NCBI RefSeq assembly: GCF_017115165.1
Contig: NZ_JABXKF010000052.1
Location: 1 to 63,731 of the forward strand
Direction of reading: 5' to 3'
DNA from: Nostoc sp. LPT
GTDB lineage: Bacteria; Cyanobacteriota; Cyanobacteriia; Cyanobacteriales; Nostocaceae
Length of the DNA: 63,731 bases
Made by a program: the position numbers and the translations under genes. The notes under the pieces are model-generated. The model was not told the DNA's origin. It did not search any database and worked only from the letters and a program-made list of their open reading frames with translations. Of this stretch, positions 8,017 to 16,583 are shown in pieces (the first letter of the stretch is position 1; every line of letters starts with the position of its first letter).

Positions 8017-9342
8017 ATGAGTTTTGAGGATCGGCTGATGGATAAATCAATTATTCAGTTGGTTGACGAATTACCAACTGACAATATTACTGTCAAAGTT
8101 TTAAAGGCTCTTGATTATGTAGCACCAGGTGAATGGAGCAATTTGACGGGGTTTGACAATAATATCCGCGCCATTACTGGAGAAACCGATGCTAAGATAA
8201 TTCAGAAAATTCGCGATCGCGCCGTCACGCTATACCAAGATCCTCAACAAAGCTACCAGTTTGCAATTAAACTTTATCAAACAATTGATAAGGCAGACAC
8301 AGCTATGGCAGCGGCGGCTTTAGCAAATAAAGTTAGTGAGAAAATCGGCTTTCTTTCTTTTTTAGGCAAAATTACTCCTAAAGCTGATGTCACTCAATCC
8401 ATTGACTTAGTATTGAAAATCGCCGTCGAAATCATCGCCTTTTGTAAACTAAATGGTATTCCTCAACCTAATCCTCAAGAGTTTGCTAATTCCCTGACTA
8501 ACAACTATCAAAATGCATCCCTAATGCGGATGGTAGCTCTAGTTTGTCTAGATGGAATTCTGCCCTTGGGCCCTGACTTTCTTAGCAAAATTCACGGAGT
8601 TATTAGTGGCACTGATGCTAGTGCAATAACTCAAAATCCGGTTTTCTTAGCCGTTAATAACTTTCTTCCAGGCAGTAATCCTTCTGATAAAGTTGGTTTT
8701 ATCAGTCAAGGTTTCAACTCCGTACAAGGCTGGATGAATAATTTAGTATTCAAGACAGGCATAACCCCGCAATCAATTTCTAGTAATTTGGGTAATTTTA
8801 TTCAGATTGCTGATGATAATTTAGATTTAGTTGCAGCATTCCTAGATCAAACTACCAATTACTACGAGCATACAGGAATTCAAACTGTCGCTCGCGATTT
8901 GATTTTGCAAGCATACACTTTAGTAAAAGAGGAAATCAAGCAAGAGCAACAAAAGCCGATTCAAGATGTCTCATCTGCTGTTAAATCAGATAAGAATCAG
9001 TATGAAGTAAGCAAAACAGTAGAAGTTTGGGATAATGATCAGGAAGATTGGTATCAGGGAACAATTGAGAAAATCCAAGATGACCAGTTCTTTATTCATT
9101 ACCTTGGTTACGGTTCATCTTATGACCAGTGGGTGGGCGAAGATGACATTCGGACTCGCGATCTTCGCTCCACGGATGAAAATGGATATGCAGTAGGTCA
9201 AAAAGTAAAATGTTGGGATGATGACCAAGAAGCTTGGTATTCCGCAACAATTGAGCAAATCCAAGGCCAGCAATACTATCTTCACTACGTTGGTTATGAC
9301 TCATCTTATGACGAGTGGGTTGATAGCGATGAGATTTCCTAA
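8017..9342 (+). CDS. Protein with two C-terminal Tudor-knot/chromo-like repeats
   Basis: A 441-residue soluble protein in two parts. Residues 1-310 are mainly helical and not recognised. The C-terminus holds two copies of a roughly 50-residue module: VEVWDNDQEDWYQGTI... to GSSYDQWVGEDDIR (about 329-378), and VKCWDDDQEAWYSATI... to DSSYDEWVDSDEIS (about 393-441). The pattern V-x-V-W-D-x-D, W-Y-x-x-T-I, H-Y-x-G-Y-x-S-S-Y-D-x-W-V is that of Tudor-knot/chromo-barrel domains, which in eukaryotes bind nucleic acid or modified tails. The charged linker between helical part and repeats is about residues 305-328. ATG 8038 is an alternative start. It stands alone and ends in a strong terminator. The function is unknown. 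Confidence 0.85.
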   Translation: MSFEDRLMDKSIIQLVDELPTDNITVKVLKALDYVAPGEWSNLTGFDNNIRAITGETDAKIIQKIRDRAVTLYQDPQQSYQFAIKLYQTIDKADTAMAAAALANKVSEKIGFLSFLGKITPKADVTQSIDLVLKIAVEIIAFCKLNGIPQPNPQEFANSLTNNYQNASLMRMVALVCLDGILPLGPDFLSKIHGVISGTDASAITQNPVFLAVNNFLPGSNPSDKVGFISQGFNSVQGWMNNLVFKTGITPQSISSNLGNFIQIADDNLDLVAAFLDQTTNYYEHTGIQTVARDLILQAYTLVKEEIKQEQQKPIQDVSSAVKSDKNQYEVSKTVEVWDNDQEDWYQGTIEKIQDDQFFIHYLGYGSSYDQWVGEDDIRTRDLRSTDENGYAVGQKVKCWDDDQEAWYSATIEQIQGQQYYLHYVGYDSSYDEWVDSDEIS

Positions 9343-9383
9343 CTGTTGAATTAGCACGGGGTTGATGAGAATTGCAACCCGCA

Positions 9384-9421
9384 GATTCCCGACTTTTTTG
9401 AAAAGTTGGGGATCTTGTTTT
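9384..9421 (+). terminator. Intrinsic terminator
   Basis: GATTCCCGACTTTT pairs with AAAAGTTGGGGATC around three bases and is followed by TTGTTTTT. It lies 42 bases after the Tudor-knot gene. The hairpin plus the following AGGATTGCTGTAGTACTT is a dispersed repeat also found at 27942-28010. Confidence 0.75.
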
Positions 9422-9483
9422 TCACGAATGGATTCAGGATTGCTGTAGTACTTTTAAAAATTCATAATTGACAGTTTGGTAAT

Positions 9484-9523
9484 CAATTACGAATTACTAA
9501 TTACGAATTACTAATTACAAATT
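9484..9523. repeat. AATTACGAATTACT tandem repeat
   Basis: About three copies of an ATTACGAATTACTA-like 14-mer with variation. The same motif reappears at 29561-29610, where it forms the end of a glycosyltransferase gene. Confidence 0.65.
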
Positions 9524-9597
9524 ATCTTGACACTTGCGCTACGATATCCCCTATTGCTTTCGTGCAATGTACGTGAGGAGTAGTACAGGTCAAACAG

Positions 9598-10716
9598 ATG
9601 ATAGAAGAATTCAATACACAGGATACCCGGAATCTGGTGGCGATCGCTAACCAATTCGCCCAACTGGGGAAGGTTACAGGCGTTAAAGCATTTGGCAGTG
9701 GTAATATAAATGACACCTTTTTAGCAACTCTAAATTCCTCAAAGGAACAACATTTTGTCCTGCAACGCATTAACACACAGGTATTTCGTCAGCCACAATT
9801 GATTATGCAGAATATGCGTACTTTAACTGAACACGTTCAGAAACGGTTGCAGGATACACCCCTTAATCGTCGCTGGGAAGTGCCACGTGTATTGTTGACC
9901 AAAAACGCTCAAGACCACTGGAGGGATGCAGATGGTTCATTTTGGCGGGCAATCAGCTTTATTGAAGGCTCCCAGTCTTTTGATAGTATGTGCGATCGCT
10001 CCCACGCAAAAGAAATCGGTTATGCCTTGGGCATGTTCCATAATTTAATCAGCAACTTGCCAGCAGAAAAACTTGCTGACACCCTTGAAGGGTTTCATAT
10101 TACACCGTTTTATCTTCAACATTACGAGAAAGTTTTGGTGAAAACTAGTGCGCCTCAATCCTCTGAAGTTAATTATTGCTTACAGTTTGTTAGCGATCGC
10201 CAAGCCTTTGCACATATCTTAGAAAATGCTAAAGCTGAAGGCAAGCTACCTCTGCGTTTGATGCATGGCGATCCAAAAATTAATAACGTGATGTTTGACA
10301 TTGTTACCCAGCAAGCCGTCAGCGTCATCGACCTGGACACTGTGAAACCCGGTTTGGTACATTACGATATTGGTGATTGCCTGCGATCGGGTTGCAATCC
10401 GGCTGGTGAAGAAACCGAGAATTGGGAAAGTATTTATTTCGATACCGATTTGTGTCAGGAAATCTTACAGGGTTATCTCGCTGTGGCTAAGGCATTTCTG
10501 ACCGAGAATGATTATGCATATATATATGATGCAATTCGTCTAATTACTTTTGAACTAGGACTGAGATTTTTTGCTGATTATTTAGCAGGGAATGTCTACT
10601 TCAAAATCAAACACCCAGAACATAACTTGGCAAGAGCGATCGTCCAGTTTAAGCTGACTGAAAGTATTGAATCTCAAGAAACGCAGATTCGCAAAATTAT
10701 CAAAGATATGAAATGA
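9598..10716 (+). CDS. Aminoglycoside-phosphotransferase-fold kinase (NahK/mucin-desulfatase-like)
   Basis: A 372-residue cytoplasmic kinase of the APH/choline-kinase superfamily. The catalytic loop MHGDPKINNVMF (about residues 221-232) supplies the general base Asp and Asn, and VIDLDTVKPG (about 242-251) is the metal-binding segment equivalent to DFG. The phrase GLVHYDIGDCLRSGCNPAGE is typical of the branch annotated as N-acetylhexosamine 1-kinase or phosphotransferase, so a sugar substrate is likely, but not shown. The stop overlaps the next start by 4 bases (ATGA), which predicts translational coupling with the DOMON-like protein. Confidence 0.85.
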   Translation: MIEEFNTQDTRNLVAIANQFAQLGKVTGVKAFGSGNINDTFLATLNSSKEQHFVLQRINTQVFRQPQLIMQNMRTLTEHVQKRLQDTPLNRRWEVPRVLLTKNAQDHWRDADGSFWRAISFIEGSQSFDSMCDRSHAKEIGYALGMFHNLISNLPAEKLADTLEGFHITPFYLQHYEKVLVKTSAPQSSEVNYCLQFVSDRQAFAHILENAKAEGKLPLRLMHGDPKINNVMFDIVTQQAVSVIDLDTVKPGLVHYDIGDCLRSGCNPAGEETENWESIYFDTDLCQEILQGYLAVAKAFLTENDYAYIYDAIRLITFELGLRFFADYLAGNVYFKIKHPEHNLARAIVQFKLTESIESQETQIRKIIKDMK

Positions 10717-11252
10717 ACCTCCAGACATTTTTCCTGCAACCCTTTCCTTCTACTGAGTCCTTTCCTAATTTGAAAATTACAGGTAATATCTCCCGAAATG
10801 CTAATCAACTTACCATCTGCTACAACCTTGGAGGTGACTTAAAAAAAATTGCAATTGCTCCACCATCAAATGCACCATCACGCAAGCATGAATTGTGGGA
10901 AGACACTTGCTTAGAGTTTTTTCTTAGCATCAAAGATTCTCAACGGTATTGGGAATTCAACCTCTCCCCCGCCAGACATTGGAATGTCTATCGCTTTGAT
11001 AGGTATCGTCAAGGAATGCAAGAGGAAACAGCCTTTGAAAAGCTACTGTTTAGTGTTCAGAATCAAGCCGATGGTTTCGCCCTTGCGTTAGATGTCGATT
11101 TGGATAAAATTATCTTGGCAAACCAAGCTATTGAAGTTGCCATTACTACAGTTATTAAACACAGAGATGGTGAGGTAACTTACTGGGCGTTAACTCATAG
11201 AGGCGCGGAGGCTGACTTTCATCTACGAGACAGTTTCATCGTTGAGTTGTAA
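10713..11252 (+). CDS. DOMON-like domain protein
   Basis: A 179-residue protein resembling the cyanobacterial DOMON-like (type 9) family: a beta-sandwich related to heme- and sugar-binding domains. Visible hallmarks are LWEDTCLEFFLS (about residues 61-72), the YWEFNLSPARHWNVYRFD block (about 79-96) and the HRGAEADFHLRDSF C-terminus. No signal peptide is visible, so it is probably cytoplasmic. Its ATG overlaps the stop of the upstream kinase (ATGA), so the two are expected to be made together; a carbohydrate-binding partner for a sugar kinase is a reasonable guess, not shown. Confidence 0.82.
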   Translation: MNLQTFFLQPFPSTESFPNLKITGNISRNANQLTICYNLGGDLKKIAIAPPSNAPSRKHELWEDTCLEFFLSIKDSQRYWEFNLSPARHWNVYRFDRYRQGMQEETAFEKLLFSVQNQADGFALALDVDLDKIILANQAIEVAITTVIKHRDGEVTYWALTHRGAEADFHLRDSFIVEL

Positions 11253-11526
11253 AGACTAATATTCAGAAATTTATCGTGAGTAGCTGACTCAAGATGTCAT
11301 TCTAAAACATTGCGGGTATTATGAGGATATATTCAAAAAATTATGTAAATATATATTAACATAACTTGTATAATATAGAACTAATATCTGATTTTTAAAC
11401 AAGATTTTAGAGAAAACCCTGATAAAACGGGCTTTTCAATCTCAGTATATTTTCAGAAATCAAATTGGAGTCCTATATTGATATAATTATTATTTACGTA
11501 TCAGGTAACATGTATAGAAAAAGCTA
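11253..11526. other. AT-rich intergenic region
   Basis: Very AT-rich (runs such as TAAATATATATTAACATAA). It presumably holds the promoter of the DCL/HNH gene. I see no repeat or RNA gene. Confidence 0.4.
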
Positions 11527-12261
11527 ATGGCAAGACAGCCTATTGTTCTGAATGGCAAAGAGTTCAAATTTCAGAAGAACGCCAAAGAATACTTTAAGCA
11601 AATGCTTGAGAGATATCGTAATGGTCAAACGGTTGATACTGATGATCATGAAATGCTTCTCGCCCTCATTGAGCGTCATCTTGAAGCTGACAAAAAGATT
11701 GGATGTGGTGTAAAGTGCTTCTATAAGGATAGAACCGATATGCCTACAAGTTGTTTCTGGATAGAGCGTAAAGATGGCAGTAAGACTGACTTCTCCTACC
11801 TAACAGCTATAGCCGCAAGAGGAAAGTCACTATATCAAGAATTCGTTGAGGCTTGTCGAAATGCAGTTCAGGATGACCTCAAGAAGATTAAAGAACAATT
11901 TTTTAAAAAATATGCTGATGAAACTGGCAAAGTAAAATGTGATATTACAGGCGAAAAAGTTGCTATCTACGAAACCCATCTCGATCACAAAAAGCCTTTA
12001 ACATTCCAAGTTCTTGTAAATACGTTCCTTGCGGCTAATGAAGTTGAGATTAAGCCTGAAATGCTTTCTATGTCTCAGGATGGTCAATTCCAAACTACCT
12101 TTTTAGATATTGAACTTAAAGAGAAATTCAAGCGCTATCACTATAAGATGGCTGATCTAAGAATAATAAAAACTGAACTAAATCTTAGTCTTGGAGGTTC
12201 TGAGAGAATTTTAAAGTCTAAGAACCCAGTAATTATTCCAAAAGAATTATTTGATGATTGA
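11527..12261 (+). CDS. DCL/DUF3223 family protein with HNH-like C-terminal motif
   Basis: A 244-residue protein. Residues 1-100 match the DUF3223 (DCL) domain: KEFKFQKNAKEYFKQMLERYR, IGCGVKCFYKD and CFWIERKDGSKTDFSYLTAI are the conserved blocks; in plants DCL acts in chloroplast rRNA processing. The C-terminal half has CDITGEKVAIYETHLDHKKP and LVNTFL: Cys138, His151, Asp153, His154 and Asn165 are spaced as in a degenerate beta-beta-alpha-metal (HNH) nuclease core. A nuclease, possibly restriction-like, is therefore plausible, but no methyltransferase is nearby. A 54-codon frame overlaps the end. The DUF3223 call is firm; the nuclease part is inference. Confidence 0.75.
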   Translation: MARQPIVLNGKEFKFQKNAKEYFKQMLERYRNGQTVDTDDHEMLLALIERHLEADKKIGCGVKCFYKDRTDMPTSCFWIERKDGSKTDFSYLTAIAARGKSLYQEFVEACRNAVQDDLKKIKEQFFKKYADETGKVKCDITGEKVAIYETHLDHKKPLTFQVLVNTFLAANEVEIKPEMLSMSQDGQFQTTFLDIELKEKFKRYHYKMADLRIIKTELNLSLGGSERILKSKNPVIIPKELFDD

Positions 12262-12418
12262 GTCTCTTACGCCAAACCTTAAAGAAATGATTCCAGAACT
12301 CCTTGTTATGAATCAAATTGTGCCTACGGCAGATCCACAGCAAAGAGTAAAGGCATTTTTAAGAATTATACCTGTTTATAATCACCTCTTGAATATTTTC
12401 AAAGTGCGATCACACTAA
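12254..12418 (+). CDS. Possible small protein overlapping the DCL/HNH gene
   Basis: A 54-codon frame (start MIESLTPNLKEMIPELL, then ...QQRVKAFLRIIPVYNHLL) begins 8 bases before the upstream stop, as coupled genes do, and its composition is protein-like with amphipathic helices. There is no recognised family. It could be a small partner of the preceding protein or a chance frame. Confidence 0.35.
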   Translation: MIESLTPNLKEMIPELLVMNQIVPTADPQQRVKAFLRIIPVYNHLLNIFKVRSH

Positions 12419-12630
12419 CAGGGAGAAAGATTAGGTTAAAAAATATCTCAACCACAGCACTCTTTACACATTTACACCTTTATGATATTACTTCATCAGA
12501 TGAACAATCATTTCAGACTAATGTTATCTTAAAAGAATAAATAAACTAATTTATTTCTTTCGCTTGATAGAGTTAATTAAAACATAAGTAAAATATATAA
12601 ATAAAGAGCAAATTACTAAATATTAGCTTT

Positions 12631-12870
12631 ATGCAAAAAAAGTATAGCAATCTTCAGAGTAGAAAATATAGTGAAATCAAACAATTACAACGGTTTTACA
12701 AACAAAACCGACTAAAAGATAGATTCATTTTGCCGAAATTAGCCCAAGCCTTAGCTGCAATTACTGAAAAAATTGTCTCTGAGCAAGACAGGGTACTGCT
12801 GGTAGGAGTGCAGACAGAAGATGTATCTGTCCAACTATTTGGGGATGCGGTTTTTGGGAGGGCTAAATGA
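12631..12870 (+). CDS. Small protein coupled to an ATP-grasp enzyme
   Basis: A 79-residue, lysine/arginine-rich protein. Residues 10-60 should form an amphipathic helix (KQLQRFYKQNRLKDRF, then LPKLAQALAAITEKI), followed by VLLVGVQTEDVSVQLFGD, which looks like a beta-strand pair. I do not recognise the family. Its stop overlaps the ATG of the ATP-grasp gene by 4 bases (ATGA), so it is almost certainly co-translated with it. It could be a substrate, an acceptor or a subunit of the ligase. Confidence 0.6.
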   Translation: MQKKYSNLQSRKYSEIKQLQRFYKQNRLKDRFILPKLAQALAAITEKIVSEQDRVLLVGVQTEDVSVQLFGDAVFGRAK

Positions 12871-14138
12871 ACTCAAAATATAACTTTCAATACTTTCAAG
12901 GAAGTTCTCTTTCTGATCTATTTGCTCAAGACATCACAGATGCATCTTATGGGTTTATCCTAAATTACCCTGCAACTGCCAGTTGGGCTGCTTATCCCAA
13001 CCTGGAAAAATATTTTATTCAAGATGGCAGTAGTGAAGCCACCAAAACCTCCTTTGACAAGATTTGCCAAAAGGAACCTTGGAAAATTTTAGCTGTATTA
13101 GGCGATCGCATTCCAGGAATTGCAATTAATCCGCCGCCAAAGTCGCTGCTTGCATACTGGCAAGAGTATTTCGGCTTCAGCTACTCCAATAGGTTGATGA
13201 TGGATCGCTTGACTTATCTGGATGACCTCAGTCACAGCGAACGCTTTGACAAACTCATTACTCTATTTCCCTTTGATCGTCTAAAACCTGAAAAACACGC
13301 TATTGATTCAGACACCCATTACCGCTTACTCAGCAAAGTAACCCTAGCCGAACTGGGGGTGCAATGTCCAAAATACGAGAGTTACAATTTGCACTCCTGT
13401 AGTCTAGAAGACATTCAATTACCACAATTTCCCTACTTAATTAAAACGTCCCACGGACTCTCAGGAGAAGGCACTTATATCATCAAAAGCCTCAGCGATC
13501 TCAACTACTGTCTTGAAGAAATCAATAAATATCTGGATATTAAGTTGCTCGATAGAATTATTGTCTCGGAGTTCATCAAGAATCAGGTGCAGAATTACTG
13601 CGTACAGTTCTATGTCAACAAGGCGGGAGAGATAACCCTCATCGGCACTACCTGCCAACTAGTCACTCCAGAAGGTAATTATTTAGGGGGACTGATTGAC
13701 TACCGCAACACTGACATGAGCAAGTTCTTTGAGATGATTGCCGCCATTGGTCAGTATGCTCACAAACAGGGTTATTTCGGCGTAATTGGGTTTGATGTAC
13801 TAGAAGACCAAGACGGACAATTTTATGCGATCGATGCCAATTTCCGAGTCAATGGCTCAACTCCGTTGTGTTTGCAGCGTCATACTCTACTGGGACTGGG
13901 AAAGCAAGTAGCTAAATATTCCAGTGACTACCGTATGGAAGGAACGTTGGATTCAATTTTAGTAACTTTAAAACCAGAACTAGATCGCAAAGACTTGATT
14001 ATCCTATCAGCTTTAGAGAAGGTCAAATACGGAAAAATCTATACCGAAATTTATGCGATCGCTACTGGAGAATCTCTCGAAGAAATGCAGTATATCGAAC
14101 ATAAATTACACGATAAAGGATTACAATGGCTAATTTAA
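12867..14138 (+). CDS. ATP-grasp domain ligase
   Basis: A 423-residue protein with an unassigned N-terminal domain (about 1-140) and an ATP-grasp fold. PYLIKTSHGLSGEGTYIIKS (about residues 189-208) is the glycine-rich ATP-binding strand-loop with its Lys, and GVIGFDVLEDQDGQFYAIDANFRVNGST (about 307-335) carries the Asp/Asn metal ligands of the second ATP-grasp half. Enzymes of this type join a carboxylate to an amine through an acylphosphate; many make peptides or modify small natural products. The coupled 79-residue gene just upstream is its natural candidate partner. The substrate is unknown; no transporter or peptidase is next to the pair. Confidence 0.82.
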   Translation: MNSKYNFQYFQGSSLSDLFAQDITDASYGFILNYPATASWAAYPNLEKYFIQDGSSEATKTSFDKICQKEPWKILAVLGDRIPGIAINPPPKSLLAYWQEYFGFSYSNRLMMDRLTYLDDLSHSERFDKLITLFPFDRLKPEKHAIDSDTHYRLLSKVTLAELGVQCPKYESYNLHSCSLEDIQLPQFPYLIKTSHGLSGEGTYIIKSLSDLNYCLEEINKYLDIKLLDRIIVSEFIKNQVQNYCVQFYVNKAGEITLIGTTCQLVTPEGNYLGGLIDYRNTDMSKFFEMIAAIGQYAHKQGYFGVIGFDVLEDQDGQFYAIDANFRVNGSTPLCLQRHTLLGLGKQVAKYSSDYRMEGTLDSILVTLKPELDRKDLIILSALEKVKYGKIYTEIYAIATGESLEEMQYIEHKLHDKGLQWLI

Positions 14139-14225
14139 TTTGACGTTTTATAGTATATTGACGATTGAAAAAAAAGTTATTTTTGAAGCTTATAGGGTTT
14201 TAACAAAGATGGATTATTTTTGTTT

Positions 14226-14265
14226 GATACAATTAATATAAATTTGACACAATTAATATAAATTT
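14226..14265. repeat. Two direct 20-bp repeats
   Basis: GATACAATTAATATAAATTT is followed directly by GACACAATTAATATAAATTT (one difference). It lies 87 bp after the ATP-grasp gene. No function is evident. Confidence 0.7.
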
Positions 14266-14519
14266 TAAATCTAAATTTATTATGATTTGGTTTTTAGAAG
14301 ATATCCTAAAGCATTTACCACCTGGACTTCGCGCCTGGAATTAAGTTTATAAAACCTCAATAAATGATAGTTGAAATACATACAGCAGATTTCAAGGAAG
14401 GTGAAGTACACAACGATTCGTCTCAAAGCTAGGTATAAAGCCTGTTTTACTTCAGTAGGACTTACGCATTCACAAGAAATGCCAAATATGGAGAAGTTTA
14501 AAAACCACATCTTTCGTAA

Positions 14520-14540
14520 GGGCACAGCATTGCTGTGCCC
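14520..14540. repeat. 21-base palindrome before the KAP NTPase gene
   Basis: GGGCACAGCA, one T, TGCTGTGCCC: a perfect 10-bp stem. It sits 50 bases before the KAP NTPase start, next to a GGACTTACGCA transposon-end-like sequence at 14458. It probably belongs to a known kind of cyanobacterial palindromic repeat, but its position in the leader could affect expression. Confidence 0.65.
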
Positions 14541-14590
14541 CTACAGCACGGTCTATTTCCGATCGCAGTATTAAGTAATCAAAATTTTTT

Positions 14591-16375
14591 ATGGCACAGA
14601 CGGAAATTAACGATATATCGGTAGATAGCTCCTTAGTTGATCCAGAAAAAGACCTGTTAGGACATGCCAACTTCGCCAAGTATCTAGCAGACAGCATTTG
14701 CAAAATGCCTTTTCCCGAAGGTTTCGTTATTGCAGTTTATGGTTCTTGGAACTCTGGCAAATCTACATTATTAAACTTTGTAGTTCACTATATTCAGCAA
14801 AAACCAGACGAGGAGCAACCAATAATCGTTCCTTTTAATCCTTGGTTATTGTCTGGACATGAAAATATCACAAGACGCTTTTTCGAGCAATTACAAAACG
14901 TTTTAAGTCAAGAGTCATCTGTGCCAAAAGGTTTGAAAGAGAGACTAGCTGATTTTGCCGCCATTATTTCAGATATTCCTCTACCTTATGCTCAAACTGG
15001 CAAAGCATTAGCAGCATTATTGGACGAGAAGGACAAGGAAGCGGCCCAATTAAAAGAAGAAGTAGAAGACACGCTAATACAGCAGCAGCGGCGAATAGTC
15101 ATAACAATTGACGATATTGATCGGTTGGCTGCTGAAGATATCAAGCAGTTATTTCGTATTTTCAAAGCAATGCGGAATTTTACTAACGTTGTCTATTTGA
15201 TAGTTTTTGACAAAGAAGAAATTGTCAGGAAAACAATTGCAGATACCAAAGAAATATCAGGTAAAACATACTTGGAAAAATTTATTCAAGTTAGTTTTGA
15301 GTTACCTATTCCTGATAAAACCTCACTTCGCAGGCTGCTTTTTGCAAAGCTTGATAAGATATTTGCTGAAACTCCAAAACAAAAATTTAACCAAAGTCGC
15401 TGGGGTGATATTTACTTTCAAGGAATAGATCATTTTATTATTAACATCCGCAATATTGTTCGTTTTGTTAACACTTTAACAGTGACGTATCCAGCAGTAA
15501 AAGATGAAGTAAACCCAGTTGATTACATTGCTATTGAGTCTTTGCGAGTCTTTAGTCCAAATATATATAGCATAATCCATAAAAATCCTCATATTTTTGC
15601 AGGAGAGGTAAACCCTTCAATAGATGAACTCAACACTCTTCTGAATACCTGGCTTGCTCAACTGCCAGATGAGGACAAGCAGCCCATTAAAAATCTGCTA
15701 ATGTACCTTTTTCCGAAGTTAAAATTCATTTTGGGTAATACCTATTTAGATGAAAAACAAAAGTTAGAATGGCGCGAACAACTACGTGTGTGTAGTTTAG
15801 AAATATTTCCTATTTACTTTCGTCTATCGTTATCAGCAGACGAGTTATCTAATATTCAAAGAAAAACTATCCTTGGTTTAGTTGGAGATGAAGACAAATT
15901 TAGAAACCATTTGATAGAACTTGCTAAACAAAAACTTCCAGACGGTACAACACAAGCTAGAGTATTTATAGAACAGCTAGAGAATTCCACTGTACAGGAA
16001 ATTCCTGTAAATTATATTCCCTCAGTTGTGGAAGCATTGTTTGATGTAAGCGAGCAACTCTCATTGTGTCAAAATGATGAATCTAATGGCATTCTTGATT
16101 TTGGAGATGAAGTTATCATCAGTCGTTTTATATTACGGCTGTTGCATCAGCTTGACGAAACATCACGGTTTGAGTTGCTAAAAAAAGCAATTACTCAAGG
16201 TAAAGCATTAGCAATAATTAATCATGAGATTGCAACACTAAAAAAGCAACAAAGTCAATATGGTGTAGATAAATTTAACTTAGAAGAAGAATGGCTGGTG
16301 AATGCACAACACCTCAAAGAGCTGGAAGAAATGACTACGAAAACGCAGGTAAAAAGTGAGAAAAAGGACAAGTAA
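14591..16375 (+). CDS. KAP family P-loop NTPase, soluble form
   Basis: A 594-residue STAND-related NTPase. Walker A is GSWNSGKST (residues 51-59), PFNPWLLSGHENI is the conserved KAP strand, and Walker B with its arginine neighbours is IVITIDDIDRL (about 169-179), followed by LFRIFKAMRNF. Classical KAP proteins carry transmembrane helices inserted between Walker A and B; here the insert (about residues 100-165) is charged and coiled-coil-like, so the protein is probably cytoplasmic. The C-terminus is helical with a lysine-rich tail. KAP NTPases are thought to act as switches at membranes and are sometimes plasmid- or defence-linked; nothing nearby fixes its role here. There is no operon partner. 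Confidence 0.88.
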   Translation: MAQTEINDISVDSSLVDPEKDLLGHANFAKYLADSICKMPFPEGFVIAVYGSWNSGKSTLLNFVVHYIQQKPDEEQPIIVPFNPWLLSGHENITRRFFEQLQNVLSQESSVPKGLKERLADFAAIISDIPLPYAQTGKALAALLDEKDKEAAQLKEEVEDTLIQQQRRIVITIDDIDRLAAEDIKQLFRIFKAMRNFTNVVYLIVFDKEEIVRKTIADTKEISGKTYLEKFIQVSFELPIPDKTSLRRLLFAKLDKIFAETPKQKFNQSRWGDIYFQGIDHFIINIRNIVRFVNTLTVTYPAVKDEVNPVDYIAIESLRVFSPNIYSIIHKNPHIFAGEVNPSIDELNTLLNTWLAQLPDEDKQPIKNLLMYLFPKLKFILGNTYLDEKQKLEWREQLRVCSLEIFPIYFRLSLSADELSNIQRKTILGLVGDEDKFRNHLIELAKQKLPDGTTQARVFIEQLENSTVQEIPVNYIPSVVEALFDVSEQLSLCQNDESNGILDFGDEVIISRFILRLLHQLDETSRFELLKKAITQGKALAIINHEIATLKKQQSQYGVDKFNLEEEWLVNAQHLKELEEMTTKTQVKSEKKDK

Positions 16376-16583
16376 TCTAAGATTTGGATTTATTTATAGC
16401 CTTGCTCATTTGGGCACAATCCTATACGTAGATATTAGCAAAATTAGATTAAAAATAAATTTGCTTCTTGGCGATAAAAATACTACTGCTAGATATAAAA
16501 ATATTCTATAACCCACGAAAGATTTAGATATCTTCAGCACTTTCTAATATCAGGGAATATACTTTAATCCCCACATTGCAGTC
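16376..16583. other. Intergenic upstream of crtO
   Basis: AT-rich gap of 208 bp that must contain the crtO promoter. I could not identify a confident -10/-35 pair or an NtcA box. Confidence 0.35.
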
